A stretch of DNA of 64,000 bases. It comes from Myceligenerans salitolerans. Its GTDB lineage: Bacteria > Actinomycetota > Actinomycetes > Actinomycetales > Cellulomonadaceae. The notes under the pieces were generated by a model. That model was not told the origin of the DNA. It searched no databases and saw only the letters and a program-made list of their open reading frames with translations. The position numbers and the translations under genes were made by a program. Of this stretch, positions 8,448-16,972 are shown one piece after another (the first letter of the stretch is position 1; every line of letters begins with the position of its first letter). The stretch is from NCBI RefSeq assembly GCF_017349295.1, contig NZ_JAFMPK010000044.1, positions 1 through 64,000 of the forward strand, read 5' to 3'.

Positions 8448-9104
8448 TCACCCGGCGTCGATCCACGACGGCGGGCCCGGTTCGCCGTCGGCCGGCCGGG
8501 GCCGGAGGTCGACCTTGCCCAGCCCGTCGATCCGGAGCGACACGACCGCACCGTGGTCCTTCCCCTCGGGCGCCGCGACCACGGTGGTCGTCGGCACCCA
8601 GTCCGTCGTGCACACGACACCGGACTCCGGCTCGGGGAGCGTGACGTCGATGTCGGCCACGTCGCCGTCCGCGGCGAGTCCGGAACCCGCCATGCTGTTG
8701 GTCGCCACCGGCTGAGCGATCCGGGGACAGCTGCTGGACCCGAGCGTCACGACGTACAGCAGGCCGGGCACGGGTGTCCACGCCCCCCCGGCGGTCGTCC
8801 CGGTGGCGTCGTCGAACGGGACGCCGGGAGGTAGGCCGAGCCGGCTCCGGCCCGGTTCGAGAACGAAGAAGTCGTCGGGCGACAGGGTGCCCTCGCCGGC
8901 CCATGGGGCGGCTTCGGGCGGCGTGCCTTCTCCGTGCGCACCGGAGGCCGGGTCCGTGCCGCTCACGACGCCTGGCGGTCCGGCGGCCGGGCCGGCCGCC
9001 GCTCCGGCGGGAGCCGCGGCACCGGCGGTCAGCAGGGCGAGTGCGATACCCGCCCCCACCGCCGTCACGCCGCGCGGCGAGCACTGGCGAACTGCATCCT
9101 TCAT
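8448..9104 (-). CDS. Exported protein with conserved Cys pair, paralogue of 7641-8264
   Basis: The 218-residue protein starts at MKDAVRQCSP and has a signal peptide with hydrophobic core AVGAGIALALLTAG and AxA-type cleavage; no lipobox is evident. The C-terminal domain carries SSSCPRIAQ and CTTDWVPTT, closely matching its lipoprotein neighbour (SSSCP...DWVPTT), so the pair arose by duplication and then diverged in export mode: one secreted, one lipid-anchored. A later start was chosen over ATG 9179 because the extra 25 residues would hide the signal peptide. Family and function are not recognised. Confidence 0.68.
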   Translation of the reverse strand: MKDAVRQCSPRGVTAVGAGIALALLTAGAAAPAGAAAGPAAGPPGVVSGTDPASGAHGEGTPPEAAPWAGEGTLSPDDFFVLEPGRSRLGLPPGVPFDDATGTTAGGAWTPVPGLLYVVTLGSSSCPRIAQPVATNSMAGSGLAADGDVADIDVTLPEPESGVVCTTDWVPTTTVVAAPEGKDHGAVVSLRIDGLGKVDLRPRPADGEPGPPSWIDAG

Positions 9105-9324
9105 GGCGTCAACCCCCTGGGTCTCGGGTCGGGCGCGCCACATCGGGTGATGGGCGCCCGCTACGCCCAGGATGTGCACACTGCGGTGCGCGCGGCAGCG
9201 ACAGTGCGTTCGGTTGCGTTGCCTCTTCCTCGGAGCGGGGCCGGCCCGGTCGTCGCCGGCCCGCGGCCGACGCCCGCGAACAGTGCGCCCGGGAACAGTC
9301 CGGGGCGGGCGGTCCGCAGGGGCG

Positions 9325-9342
9325 ATCCGGCCGCGGCCGGAT
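9325..9342 (-). terminator. GC-rich palindrome after the hypX-like gene
   Basis: An 18-nt perfect palindrome (atccggccg and its complement) lies 3 nt after the stop codon. It can form a short hairpin and may serve as terminator; there is no T run. Confidence 0.4.
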
Positions 9343-9345
9343 GGA

Positions 9346-11004
9346 TCAGCCGAACCGGAGCTTCGCCGGGGTCACCTCGGGCGCCACCTTCGCGAGGAAG
9401 CGGCGACGCAGGTCGGAGAAACCGTTGCGGTCGTCGAAGAAGTCCCGCGCCATCTCCGCCAGCTCGACGGTCTGGTGGTACGAGAGCGGCTTGGACCGGG
9501 CGCGCCGCTCCGCGCTCTGCGCGAGCATCGTGGCGAGCGTGGCCGGCTCGGCGTACCCGCGGGCGGTCTCGGCGAGCCAGGCATCGAAGGCCGCCATGTC
9601 CCGCGGACCGACGCCGGAGAGCATGCCGATCCGGTCCGCCTCGGCGGCCGAGATCGGCAGCTTGCGGTGCAGCAGCGTGTCGGCACGCTGCTCGCCGACC
9701 CGCTGCGGCAGGGCCCACGAGTGCAGCTCCGAACCGTAGATTCCCATGTCGTAGTACGGGTTGAGGACCACGCCGTCGCGCGCGACGGTGACATCCGTGC
9801 AGAGCCCCGCCATCACGCCACCGGCCCCGGCGTTCGCCGTGAAGGCGGTCATGGTGAGCTGGTCGGCGTTGGCCAGCACGAGGCACAGCTCGTCGATCGC
9901 CCAGATGTTCTCCCAGGCCTCGGCGGCAGGGTCCGGTGCCGCGTCGATCACGCCGAGATGGATGCCGTTGGAGAACGTGTGCTCGGTGCCGCGCACCACG
10001 AGCACCCGGGTGTCCTCGGTGAGCGCCTTCTCGACGGCACCGGTGAACCGCCGGCACTGCTCGGCGTACATCGCCCCGTTGTAGGAGCGGAGCGTGAGGT
10101 AGCCGACGTGCTCGTCCCGGACGTACGAGGTCTCGGCGAGTGCGTCGGGAATCTTGAGGTAGGGGGTCCGGCTGGCGTCGATCACCCGTGCGGCGGGCAG
10201 CTTGGTACCGCGACGCTCGGTGAGCACGGCGGCATAGCCGACCCAGAGCGTGCCCGTCCCGCAGGCGATGGCCACGGCGTCCACGTTGTGCCCGACGACG
10301 GTTCCGGGTGCCGCGCCCGTCTCGGTGTCGGAGGCGACGGCGTCGAACAGGCACACCCGGCGCCCCTGCACGTCGGCCGGGGCCCCGGGGGCGCTGTCCG
10401 CCGCGGCGACGCGGCGGGCGAGTTCCTCGGCCGGTTCGGCCCAGTCGAGCTCGAAGTCCTTGCGGCGCAGCAGCGGGCGCTCGCCGGTGTCGGCGACGAC
10501 CCGCAGGCACTGGTCCGCATCGATCGGCAGGTCACCGCTGCCGGCCTTGCGCAGCACCTCGTCCACGCACGCCATCGCGGCGTCGGCCACACGGCTGTTG
10601 TACAGGGCCGCCTTGGAGGTCGGCGCGGCCGGCATGTCGAACACGTTCGACGCCCAGACGGGACCCGCGTCCATCTCCTCGACGGCGGAGAGTGCCGTGA
10701 CGCCCCACTGCGGACGCCCGTCGAGGATCGCGTGGTCGAGCGACGAGGGCCCGCGGTCCCCTACCGGGCCGGGGTGCACGATCACGGTCGGGTACCTGCG
10801 CCAGACCTGTTCGGGCACGCGGTGCTTCAGGAACGGGCACAGGATCAGGTCCGGCGCCGCGGCCTCCACGGCGGCGACGAGTTCCCGCGGCTTGTCGAAC
10901 GTTCCGGCCAGCTCGAGGCCGACGTCGTGCCCGTGCTCCCGGAGGTGGCACCACACACGTTGGGTCAAGCCGTTGAATGCTGAGACGAGCAGCAGGATCC
11001 GCAT
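9346..11004 (-). CDS. hypX: HypX/HoxX-like protein: formyltransferase-enoyl-CoA hydratase fusion
   Basis: Residues 1-250 resemble N10-formyl-tetrahydrofolate-dependent formyltransferases: AFNGLTQRVW at 9-18, the formyl-site HPGP at 77-80 and GDRGPSSLDHAI at 82-93. Residues from about 270 form a crotonase domain with an oxyanion-hole segment (FTANAGAGGVMAGL) and the VVLNPYYDMGIYGSE stretch typical of HypX. In aerobic hydrogen oxidisers HypX makes formyl-CoA and releases the CO ligand for the [NiFe]-hydrogenase active site. The 552-residue length fits. RBS aaggag precedes the ATG. No hydrogenase, hyp or nickel genes occur in the window, so either they are elsewhere or the protein has another job. 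Confidence 0.85.
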   Translation of the reverse strand: MRILLLVSAFNGLTQRVWCHLREHGHDVGLELAGTFDKPRELVAAVEAAAPDLILCPFLKHRVPEQVWRRYPTVIVHPGPVGDRGPSSLDHAILDGRPQWGVTALSAVEEMDAGPVWASNVFDMPAAPTSKAALYNSRVADAAMACVDEVLRKAGSGDLPIDADQCLRVVADTGERPLLRRKDFELDWAEPAEELARRVAAADSAPGAPADVQGRRVCLFDAVASDTETGAAPGTVVGHNVDAVAIACGTGTLWVGYAAVLTERRGTKLPAARVIDASRTPYLKIPDALAETSYVRDEHVGYLTLRSYNGAMYAEQCRRFTGAVEKALTEDTRVLVVRGTEHTFSNGIHLGVIDAAPDPAAEAWENIWAIDELCLVLANADQLTMTAFTANAGAGGVMAGLCTDVTVARDGVVLNPYYDMGIYGSELHSWALPQRVGEQRADTLLHRKLPISAAEADRIGMLSGVGPRDMAAFDAWLAETARGYAEPATLATMLAQSAERRARSKPLSYHQTVELAEMARDFFDDRNGFSDLRRRFLAKVAPEVTPAKLRFG

Positions 11005-11112
11005 CGCGACGGGGCTCCTTCAGTTGTGGGTTCTGGCCTCGGGGGGTGCCGAGCCGTGAGCCTAGCGAGCGATGCTCATTCCGGACAACACGGGACGTTG
11101 ATGGCGACCCGA

Positions 11113-12249
11113 TCACCCCTGTGGCCGCAGCGCGATCGTCATCGCCTCGCACGCGAGCAGCGGTGCGACGTTGCCGTCGAGACGCTGGCGCGCCACGGCG
11201 ATCGCGTCCATGCGCCGGATCGTCTGCTCCGGCGTGGAGTCCCGGGCGAGGTCGCGGACCATCCCCGCGTGCTCGGCGTTGACCGGGTCGACGTCGGCGC
11301 CGAGCTGAAGCACCAGCACATCGCGGTAGAGGGAGAGCAGGTCCAGCATGGCGCGGTCCAGCACGTCCCGTTGCCGGCGCGTGGCGCGGCGCTTCTGGCT
11401 CTCCTCGAGCTGCTTCACCTGGGAGCGCAGCTTGGGCGGCAGCGGTTCGCCGTCGGCCACGCCGAGGGCACGCAGCAGTTCCGCCTTCTCGGCGGCGTCC
11501 CGCTCCTCCGTCGCGGCGGCTGCCTCCTGCTTGGCGACATCGACCAGTTCGCCGGCGGCCAGCACGGCGTCCCCGACCCCTCGGATCCGGCGTGCGATGC
11601 CGAGCACCGCCGCGCGACGCTCCCGGGCGCCGGCGTCGCGGGCCAGGCGCCGGGCCATGCCGACGTGGCTCTGCGCAGCCCGTGCGGCCGTGAGCGCGAC
11701 GGCCGGATCCACGCCGTCACGCCGGACCAGCAGGTCCGCCACGGCATCGGCCGGCGGGACCCGCAGCACCACGGCTCGGCAGCGGGAGCGGATCGTGGGC
11801 AGCACGTCCTGGACGGACGGCGCGCACAACACCCAGACCGTATGGGGCGGCGGCTCCTCGATCGACTTGAGCAGGAGGTTCGTGGTCCGTTCGGCCATCC
11901 TGTCGGCGTCCTCGACGATGATCACGCGCCACCGCCCGAGGGTGGGCGTGCGAGCGGCCGTGCCGACCAGGTCCCGGACCTCGTCGATCGTGATGACGAC
12001 CTTGTCGGTCGCCAGCAGGGTGACATCCGGGTGCGTGCCCGCGAGCGCCGTCGTGCACGCGTGGCACGAGCCGCAGCCGCCCTGGGGGCACTGCAGTGCC
12101 GCGGCGAACGCCCGGGCGGCGACGGAGCGTCCGGAACCGGGCGGTCCCGTGAGCAGCCAGGCGTGCGTCATGGCCTCGGCACGGGTCACCGAGCCCTGCA
12201 GCATGGAGACGGCCGATTCCTGGCCCACCACCTCGTCCCAGACGCTCAT
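11113..12249 (-). CDS. holB: DNA polymerase III subunit delta' (clamp loader)
   Basis: The AAA+ protein has a P-loop at residues 35-42 in which the Lys is replaced (GPPGSGRS), as common in delta', which loads the sliding clamp without hydrolysing ATP itself. A zinc module with C54, C59, C62 and C65 follows. The C-terminal third matches the collar domain, with a Lys/Arg/Glu-rich helix. The ATG overlaps the tmk stop (ATGA), the usual actinobacterial tmk-holB pair; an earlier ATG at 12267 lies inside tmk and is less likely. It acts with DnaX and delta in the replisome. Confidence 0.93.
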   Translation of the reverse strand: MSVWDEVVGQESAVSMLQGSVTRAEAMTHAWLLTGPPGSGRSVAARAFAAALQCPQGGCGSCHACTTALAGTHPDVTLLATDKVVITIDEVRDLVGTAARTPTLGRWRVIIVEDADRMAERTTNLLLKSIEEPPPHTVWVLCAPSVQDVLPTIRSRCRAVVLRVPPADAVADLLVRRDGVDPAVALTAARAAQSHVGMARRLARDAGARERRAAVLGIARRIRGVGDAVLAAGELVDVAKQEAAAATEERDAAEKAELLRALGVADGEPLPPKLRSQVKQLEESQKRRATRRQRDVLDRAMLDLLSLYRDVLVLQLGADVDPVNAEHAGMVRDLARDSTPEQTIRRMDAIAVARQRLDGNVAPLLACEAMTIALRPQG

Positions 12250-13037
12250 GCCCGCTCGCCCTCCCACGTCTGCGTGCTCTCCGCCCCGGTCGCGGCCGGG
12301 TTGTGTTCCGTGGCGCCGTCACCGGTGCCCTCCTGGTGCGAGGCGTGCTCCTCGCCGCTGCTCGGGAGGGGAGCGGCGGCCTCCGTCACCGCCTCGGTCA
12401 CCACCGGGGTCAGCCCGAGCCGGGCCGCGACGTCCACCCGGATCTGTGCCTGGATGTCCTCGACCGGCCGGGCCGCGTCGACGACGATCCAGCGCTCCGG
12501 GTCCGTTCCGGCACGGCGCAGGTACGCCTCACGGGTTCGGCGGTGGAACTCGTCGCCCGCGCGTTCCAGGCGGTCCGGCGCCTCCCCGGTGGCGGCGCGA
12601 CGTTCCGCGGCGACGGCGGGGTCGAGATCGAGCAGCACCGTGGCGTCCGGGAGCAGCCCGTCCGTGGCCCACAGCGACAAGCGCTCCACCTCCTCCTCGC
12701 CGAGCGTACGGCCGCCCGCCTGATAGGCCACCGACGAGTCGAGGTAACGGTCCGTGATCACCACCGCGCCTCGCCCGAGGGCGGGCCGGATCAGCGAGTC
12801 GACGTGGTGCGCGCGGTCGGTCGCGTACAGGAGCGCCTCCGCGCGCGGACCCATGTCCCCACCGTGCAGCACCGCGGCCCGCAGCTCCTTGCCGAGGTCG
12901 GTGCCCCCGGGCTCGCGGGTGAGCAGTACCTCACGGCCGGTCAGCTCGGCCAGCCAGTCACCGAGGAGGCGTGCCTGCGTCGACTTCCCGACGCCGTCGC
13001 CGCCCTCGAAGGAGATGAAGAATCCCGGTGTGCTCAC
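12246..13037 (-). CDS. tmk: dTMP kinase
   Basis: P-loop EGGDGVGKST lies at residues 11-20, followed by the DRYLDSSVAYQ substrate motif near 100 and an Arg-rich LID region, defining thymidylate kinase, which converts dTMP to dTDP. The Gly-x-Asp-Gly P-loop form is typical of tmk. The C-terminus has about 50 extra acidic, probably disordered residues before the holB overlap. I chose GTG 13037 (VSTPGFFISFEGG) over ATG 13067, because family members begin just before the first beta strand. Confidence 0.92.
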   Translation of the reverse strand: MSTPGFFISFEGGDGVGKSTQARLLGDWLAELTGREVLLTREPGGTDLGKELRAAVLHGGDMGPRAEALLYATDRAHHVDSLIRPALGRGAVVITDRYLDSSVAYQAGGRTLGEEEVERLSLWATDGLLPDATVLLDLDPAVAAERRAATGEAPDRLERAGDEFHRRTREAYLRRAGTDPERWIVVDAARPVEDIQAQIRVDVAARLGLTPVVTEAVTEAAAPLPSSGEEHASHQEGTGDGATEHNPAATGAESTQTWEGERA

Positions 13038-13128
13038 GCCCGCCACAGTAGCCGGGCAGTGAGACATCGACGACGGGACGAGCCCGAGGCCGCCGCCGCG
13101 TCGAACTACGGCGCCTCGCCGGAGCCCG

Positions 13129-15969
13129 CTACTTCTTGGCCGTCGACGTGCTCGTGGACTTCTTGGCCGCGGGCTTCTTGGCGGTCGACTTCGCCGCCGG
13201 CTTCTTGGCCGTGGACTTCCGCGTGGTCTTCTTCTTCGGCCCCTGCGCCCGCTTCTCCTCGAGCAGCTGGATCGCGCGGTCGGGCGTGATCGAGTCCGGT
13301 GTGAGGTCGCGGGGCAGCGTCCGGTTCGTCTCGCCGTCGGTCACGTACGGCCCGAACCGGCCGTCCTTCACGACGATCGGCTTCTTGCTGGTGGGGTCCT
13401 CGCCCAGTTCCCGCAACGGGGGAGCGGCGGCCGCACGGCCACGGCGCTTGGGCTGCTTGTACAGCTCGAGGGCCTCCTCCAGCGTGACGGTGAACAGCGA
13501 CTCCTCGGTGGGGAGCGAACGCGAGTCCGTCCCCTTCTTGAGGTAGGGCCCGTAGCGACCGTTCTGCGCGGTGATCTCCGTACCGCTCTCCGGGTCGGTA
13601 CCCACCACTCGCGGCAGCGACAGCAGCCGCAACGCGTCGTCGAGCGTGACGGTGTCCAGCGCCATGTCCTTGAACAGGGAGGCCGTCCTCGGTTTCGGCA
13701 GCTTCGCGAGCGCACGCTTCCGCGCCGCCGCGGACAGGTCCGGGTCGAGGTCGGGCTCCGGCAGTTGCTCGGTGACGTACGGACCGAAGCGCCCGTTCCT
13801 CGCCACGATCGGGTGGCCGGAGGCGGGATCGGCGCCGAGCACACGACCGTCGTCGGCCCCCGCGGCGAAGAGTTCACGCGCCTTCTCGACGGTGAGTTCG
13901 TCCGGCGCGATGTCGTCCGGGATGCGGGGGCGCACCGGCTTCTCGCCGTCGGGCACCTCGGCCCGGGTGTCCTCCAGGTAAGGCCCGTACCGACCCACGC
14001 GCACGCGGATCCCCTCGCCGATCTCCACGGAGTTGATCGCCGCCGCGTCGATCTCCCCGAGGTGCTCGACCAGGTCTCGCAGGCCGCCGCCGTGCGCGTC
14101 GACGCCGATGGCGTCCGACGTGCCGCCGGCGTCGTCGACGCCGGGGGCGTCCTCCCCGAAGTAGAACTCCCGCAGCCACGCCACCCGGTGGCGGTCGCCG
14201 GCGGCGATCTCGTCGAGGTCGGCCTCCATGGCCGCCGTGAAGTCGTAGTCGACGAGCCGCACGAAGTGCCGTTCGAGCAGCCGGACCACGGCGAACGCAC
14301 GCCAGGTCGGCACGAGCGCCTGACCACGGCTTCGCACGTACTCGCGGTCCTGGATCGTCGAGATGATCGCCGCGTACGTGGACGGCCGCCCGATACCGCG
14401 CTCCTCCAGCGCCTTGACGAGCGACGCCTCGGTGTATCGCGCGGGAGGCGACGTCGTGTGGCCGTCGGCGGCGAGATCGCGCCCGGTGAGCGCGTCGCCC
14501 TCGGCCATCCGCGGCAGGCGCGTCTCCTTGTCGTTCCTGCCCGACGACGTCGTGTCCCCGCCCTCCGCGTCCGGGTCCAGGTCGCGGGACTCCTCGTAGG
14601 CGGCGAGGAACCCACGGAACGTGATCACCGTGCCCGACGCGGAGAACACCGCCTCGCTGCCCCCGTGCGCCGGAGCGGAGGCCGCCACGTGCGCCCCCAG
14701 GCGCACGGTCGCCGTCGAGCCCTTGGCGTCCGCCATCTGCGACGCCACCGTGCGCTTCCAGATCAGCTCGTACAGCCGGAACTGGTCACCCGCGAGCTCG
14801 CCGGCCACCTGCGCGGGCGTGCGGAACGAGTCGCCGGCGGGCCGGATGGCCTCGTGCGCCTCCTGGGCTCCCTTGCTCTTCGACTGGTACAGCCGTGGCG
14901 GCCCGGGCACGTACTCCGCGCCGTACAGCTCGGCCGCCTGACGGCGTGCGGCGTCGGTGGCCTCCTTCGACAGCGACGGGCTGTCGGTACGCATGTAGGT
15001 GATGTAGCCGTTCTCGTACAACGCCTGCGCGGTGCGCATGGTCTGCCGGGAACTCATGCGCAGCTTGCGGCCCGCCTCCTGCTGCAGGGTGGACGTGGTG
15101 AACGGCGCCGCGGGGCGGCGCGTGTACGGCTTCGTCTCAAGGCTCTTGACCTGGAAGTCCGCGCCGTCGAGCCCGCTGACGACGGCCGTCGCCGCTGCCT
15201 CGTCCAGTGCCACCACGCCGGTGCGCACCTTGAGGCGCCCGCGGTCGTCGAAGTCGCGGCCCGTGGCGACCCGGTCCCCGCCGACCTGGGCGAGCCTGGC
15301 ACGGAAGGCGGGCTGATCGGCGTCGTCCACCACCGCGAACGTCCCCGTGACGTCCCAGTAGTCGGCGGACACGAACGCCATGCGCTCCCGCTCCCGCTCG
15401 ACGACCAGCCGCGTCGCGACGGACTGCACGCGTCCCGCGGACGTTCCCTTGCCGACCTTGCGCCACAGCACGGGCGACACCTCGTACCCGTAGAGGCGGT
15501 CGAGGATGCGCCGCGTCTCCTGCGCGTCGACCAGGTCCTGGTCGAGCTCGCGCGTGTTCTCCAGCGCCCGCATGATCGCCTCGCGGGTGATCTCGTGGAA
15601 CACCATCCGCTTGACCGGCACCTTCGGCTTCAGCTCCTGGATCAGGTGCCAGGCGATCGCCTCGCCCTCGCGGTCCTCGTCCGTGGCGAGGTAGAGCTCG
15701 TCGGCCTCCTTGAGCGCCCGCTTGAGCTCGGTGACCTTCTTCTTCTTGTCCGTGTGGACCACGTAGTAGGGGTCGAACCCGTTGTCGACGTCGACGGCGA
15801 ACTTCCCGTACGGGCCCTTCTTCATCTCGGGAGGCAGGTCGCTCGGCTGCGGGAGGTCGCGGATGTGCCCCACACTGGCCTCGACCTCGAAGTCGTCGCC
15901 GAGATAGCCCTGGATCTTCCGCGCCTTCGTGGGCGACTCGACGATCACGAGCTTGCGTGGCTGGGGCAT
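13129..15969 (-). CDS. topA: DNA topoisomerase I
   Basis: The 946-residue type IA topoisomerase relaxes negative supercoils. The TOPRIM domain begins KLVIVESPTKARKIQGYLG. The active-site tyrosine is in ITYMRTDSPSLS near residue 325. The C-terminal region carries several GRYGPYL/GRFGPYV repeats typical of actinobacterial TopA, followed by a Lys/Ala/Ser-rich tail of (K/T)KPAAK-type repeats, a nonspecific DNA-binding and processivity tail. The divergent response-regulator gene starts about 210 bp away, so the two share a promoter region. Confidence 0.95.
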   Translation of the reverse strand: MPQPRKLVIVESPTKARKIQGYLGDDFEVEASVGHIRDLPQPSDLPPEMKKGPYGKFAVDVDNGFDPYYVVHTDKKKKVTELKRALKEADELYLATDEDREGEAIAWHLIQELKPKVPVKRMVFHEITREAIMRALENTRELDQDLVDAQETRRILDRLYGYEVSPVLWRKVGKGTSAGRVQSVATRLVVERERERMAFVSADYWDVTGTFAVVDDADQPAFRARLAQVGGDRVATGRDFDDRGRLKVRTGVVALDEAAATAVVSGLDGADFQVKSLETKPYTRRPAAPFTTSTLQQEAGRKLRMSSRQTMRTAQALYENGYITYMRTDSPSLSKEATDAARRQAAELYGAEYVPGPPRLYQSKSKGAQEAHEAIRPAGDSFRTPAQVAGELAGDQFRLYELIWKRTVASQMADAKGSTATVRLGAHVAASAPAHGGSEAVFSASGTVITFRGFLAAYEESRDLDPDAEGGDTTSSGRNDKETRLPRMAEGDALTGRDLAADGHTTSPPARYTEASLVKALEERGIGRPSTYAAIISTIQDREYVRSRGQALVPTWRAFAVVRLLERHFVRLVDYDFTAAMEADLDEIAAGDRHRVAWLREFYFGEDAPGVDDAGGTSDAIGVDAHGGGLRDLVEHLGEIDAAAINSVEIGEGIRVRVGRYGPYLEDTRAEVPDGEKPVRPRIPDDIAPDELTVEKARELFAAGADDGRVLGADPASGHPIVARNGRFGPYVTEQLPEPDLDPDLSAAARKRALAKLPKPRTASLFKDMALDTVTLDDALRLLSLPRVVGTDPESGTEITAQNGRYGPYLKKGTDSRSLPTEESLFTVTLEEALELYKQPKRRGRAAAAPPLRELGEDPTSKKPIVVKDGRFGPYVTDGETNRTLPRDLTPDSITPDRAIQLLEEKRAQGPKKKTTRKSTAKKPAAKSTAKKPAAKKSTSTSTAKK

Positions 15970-16177
15970 CCGTTCCTGCTTCCTGGGGCATCGGGGTGGG
16001 CGAGTTCACGGGGCCGGGTCACCACGTCCGCGTGCGACACCGGAAAAACTCACGGTACGCCACGAGTCGCGACCAGACACTATCGACGAGACCAGTGTCA
16101 CGCACCGCCCGGCGCAGCCACAGCACCGACACAGGCTCGCCTCAGCGATCCCTCATCGACGGGCGCAGACTGAACTC

Positions 16178-16972
16178 ATGACCGCGACCGCGCACCGGAA
16201 CACGCCGGGCGCCGGCACCACCCCGGCCCCCGGCACCCCGCATCTGACCCGCCCCGACGGCTCACCCCTGCGCGTCCTCGTGGTCGACGACGAGCCCAAC
16301 ATCGCCGAACTGCTCGCCGCCACCCTGCGCTACGAGGGCTGGGACGTCTCCACCGCCGGGACGGCGAACGCGGCGACCGCCGCCGTCCGCGAGGACGCGC
16401 CCGACCTGCTGATACTCGACGTCATGCTGCCGGACTCCGACGGGGTGTCACTGCTCGGACGCCTCCGCGCGAGCGGGCACGACATGCCGGTCCTGTTCCT
16501 CACGGCGAAGGACGCGGTCGAGGACCGGATCGCCGGCCTCACCGCGGGCGGCGACGACTACGTCACCAAGCCGTTCAGCCTGGAAGAGGTGGTGGCCCGG
16601 CTGCGCGGCCTGCTGCGACGCGCCGGCGCGTCACCGATCCGCCCCGGGGCCGCCGTCGTCGTGGGCGATCTCGTCCTGGACGAGGAGTCGCGCGACGTCA
16701 CACGGGACGGGACCGAGATCCACCTCACCGCGACCGAGTTCGAGCTGCTGCGCTACCTCATGCGCAACGCCCGCAAGGTGCTGTCCAAGGCCCAGATCCT
16801 CGACCACGTGTGGAACTACGACTTCGGCGGACGCGCCAACATCGTCGAGCTGTACATCTCCTACCTCCGGCGCAAGGTGGACAAAGGCCGCGAACCGATG
16901 ATCCACACCCTCCGCGGAGTCGGCTACGTCCTCAAGCCCGCCCCCGGAAGCACCCCGGCCGACATCCCGTGA
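16178..16972 (+). CDS. OmpR-family response regulator
   Basis: The receiver domain has acidic residues DD at 37-38, the phospho-acceptor D81 in LILDVMLPD and a conserved Lys in VTKPFS. The C-terminal winged helix ends in IVELYISYLRRKVDKG. The ATG at 16178 was chosen over longer readings. It has no ribosome site, but CAGACT sits at -12 to -7, suggesting a leaderless transcript. The sensor kinase overlaps by GTGA. It resembles TcrA/MprA-type regulators; targets are not evident, although the secreted proteases downstream are candidates. Confidence 0.9.
   Translation: MTATAHRNTPGAGTTPAPGTPHLTRPDGSPLRVLVVDDEPNIAELLAATLRYEGWDVSTAGTANAATAAVREDAPDLLILDVMLPDSDGVSLLGRLRASGHDMPVLFLTAKDAVEDRIAGLTAGGDDYVTKPFSLEEVVARLRGLLRRAGASPIRPGAAVVVGDLVLDEESRDVTRDGTEIHLTATEFELLRYLMRNARKVLSKAQILDHVWNYDFGGRANIVELYISYLRRKVDKGREPMIHTLRGVGYVLKPAPGSTPADIP

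Noticed and set aside
13129-13235. Repeats at the topA 3' end
   Set aside because: They encode the usual Lys/Ala-rich tail of actinobacterial topoisomerase I.
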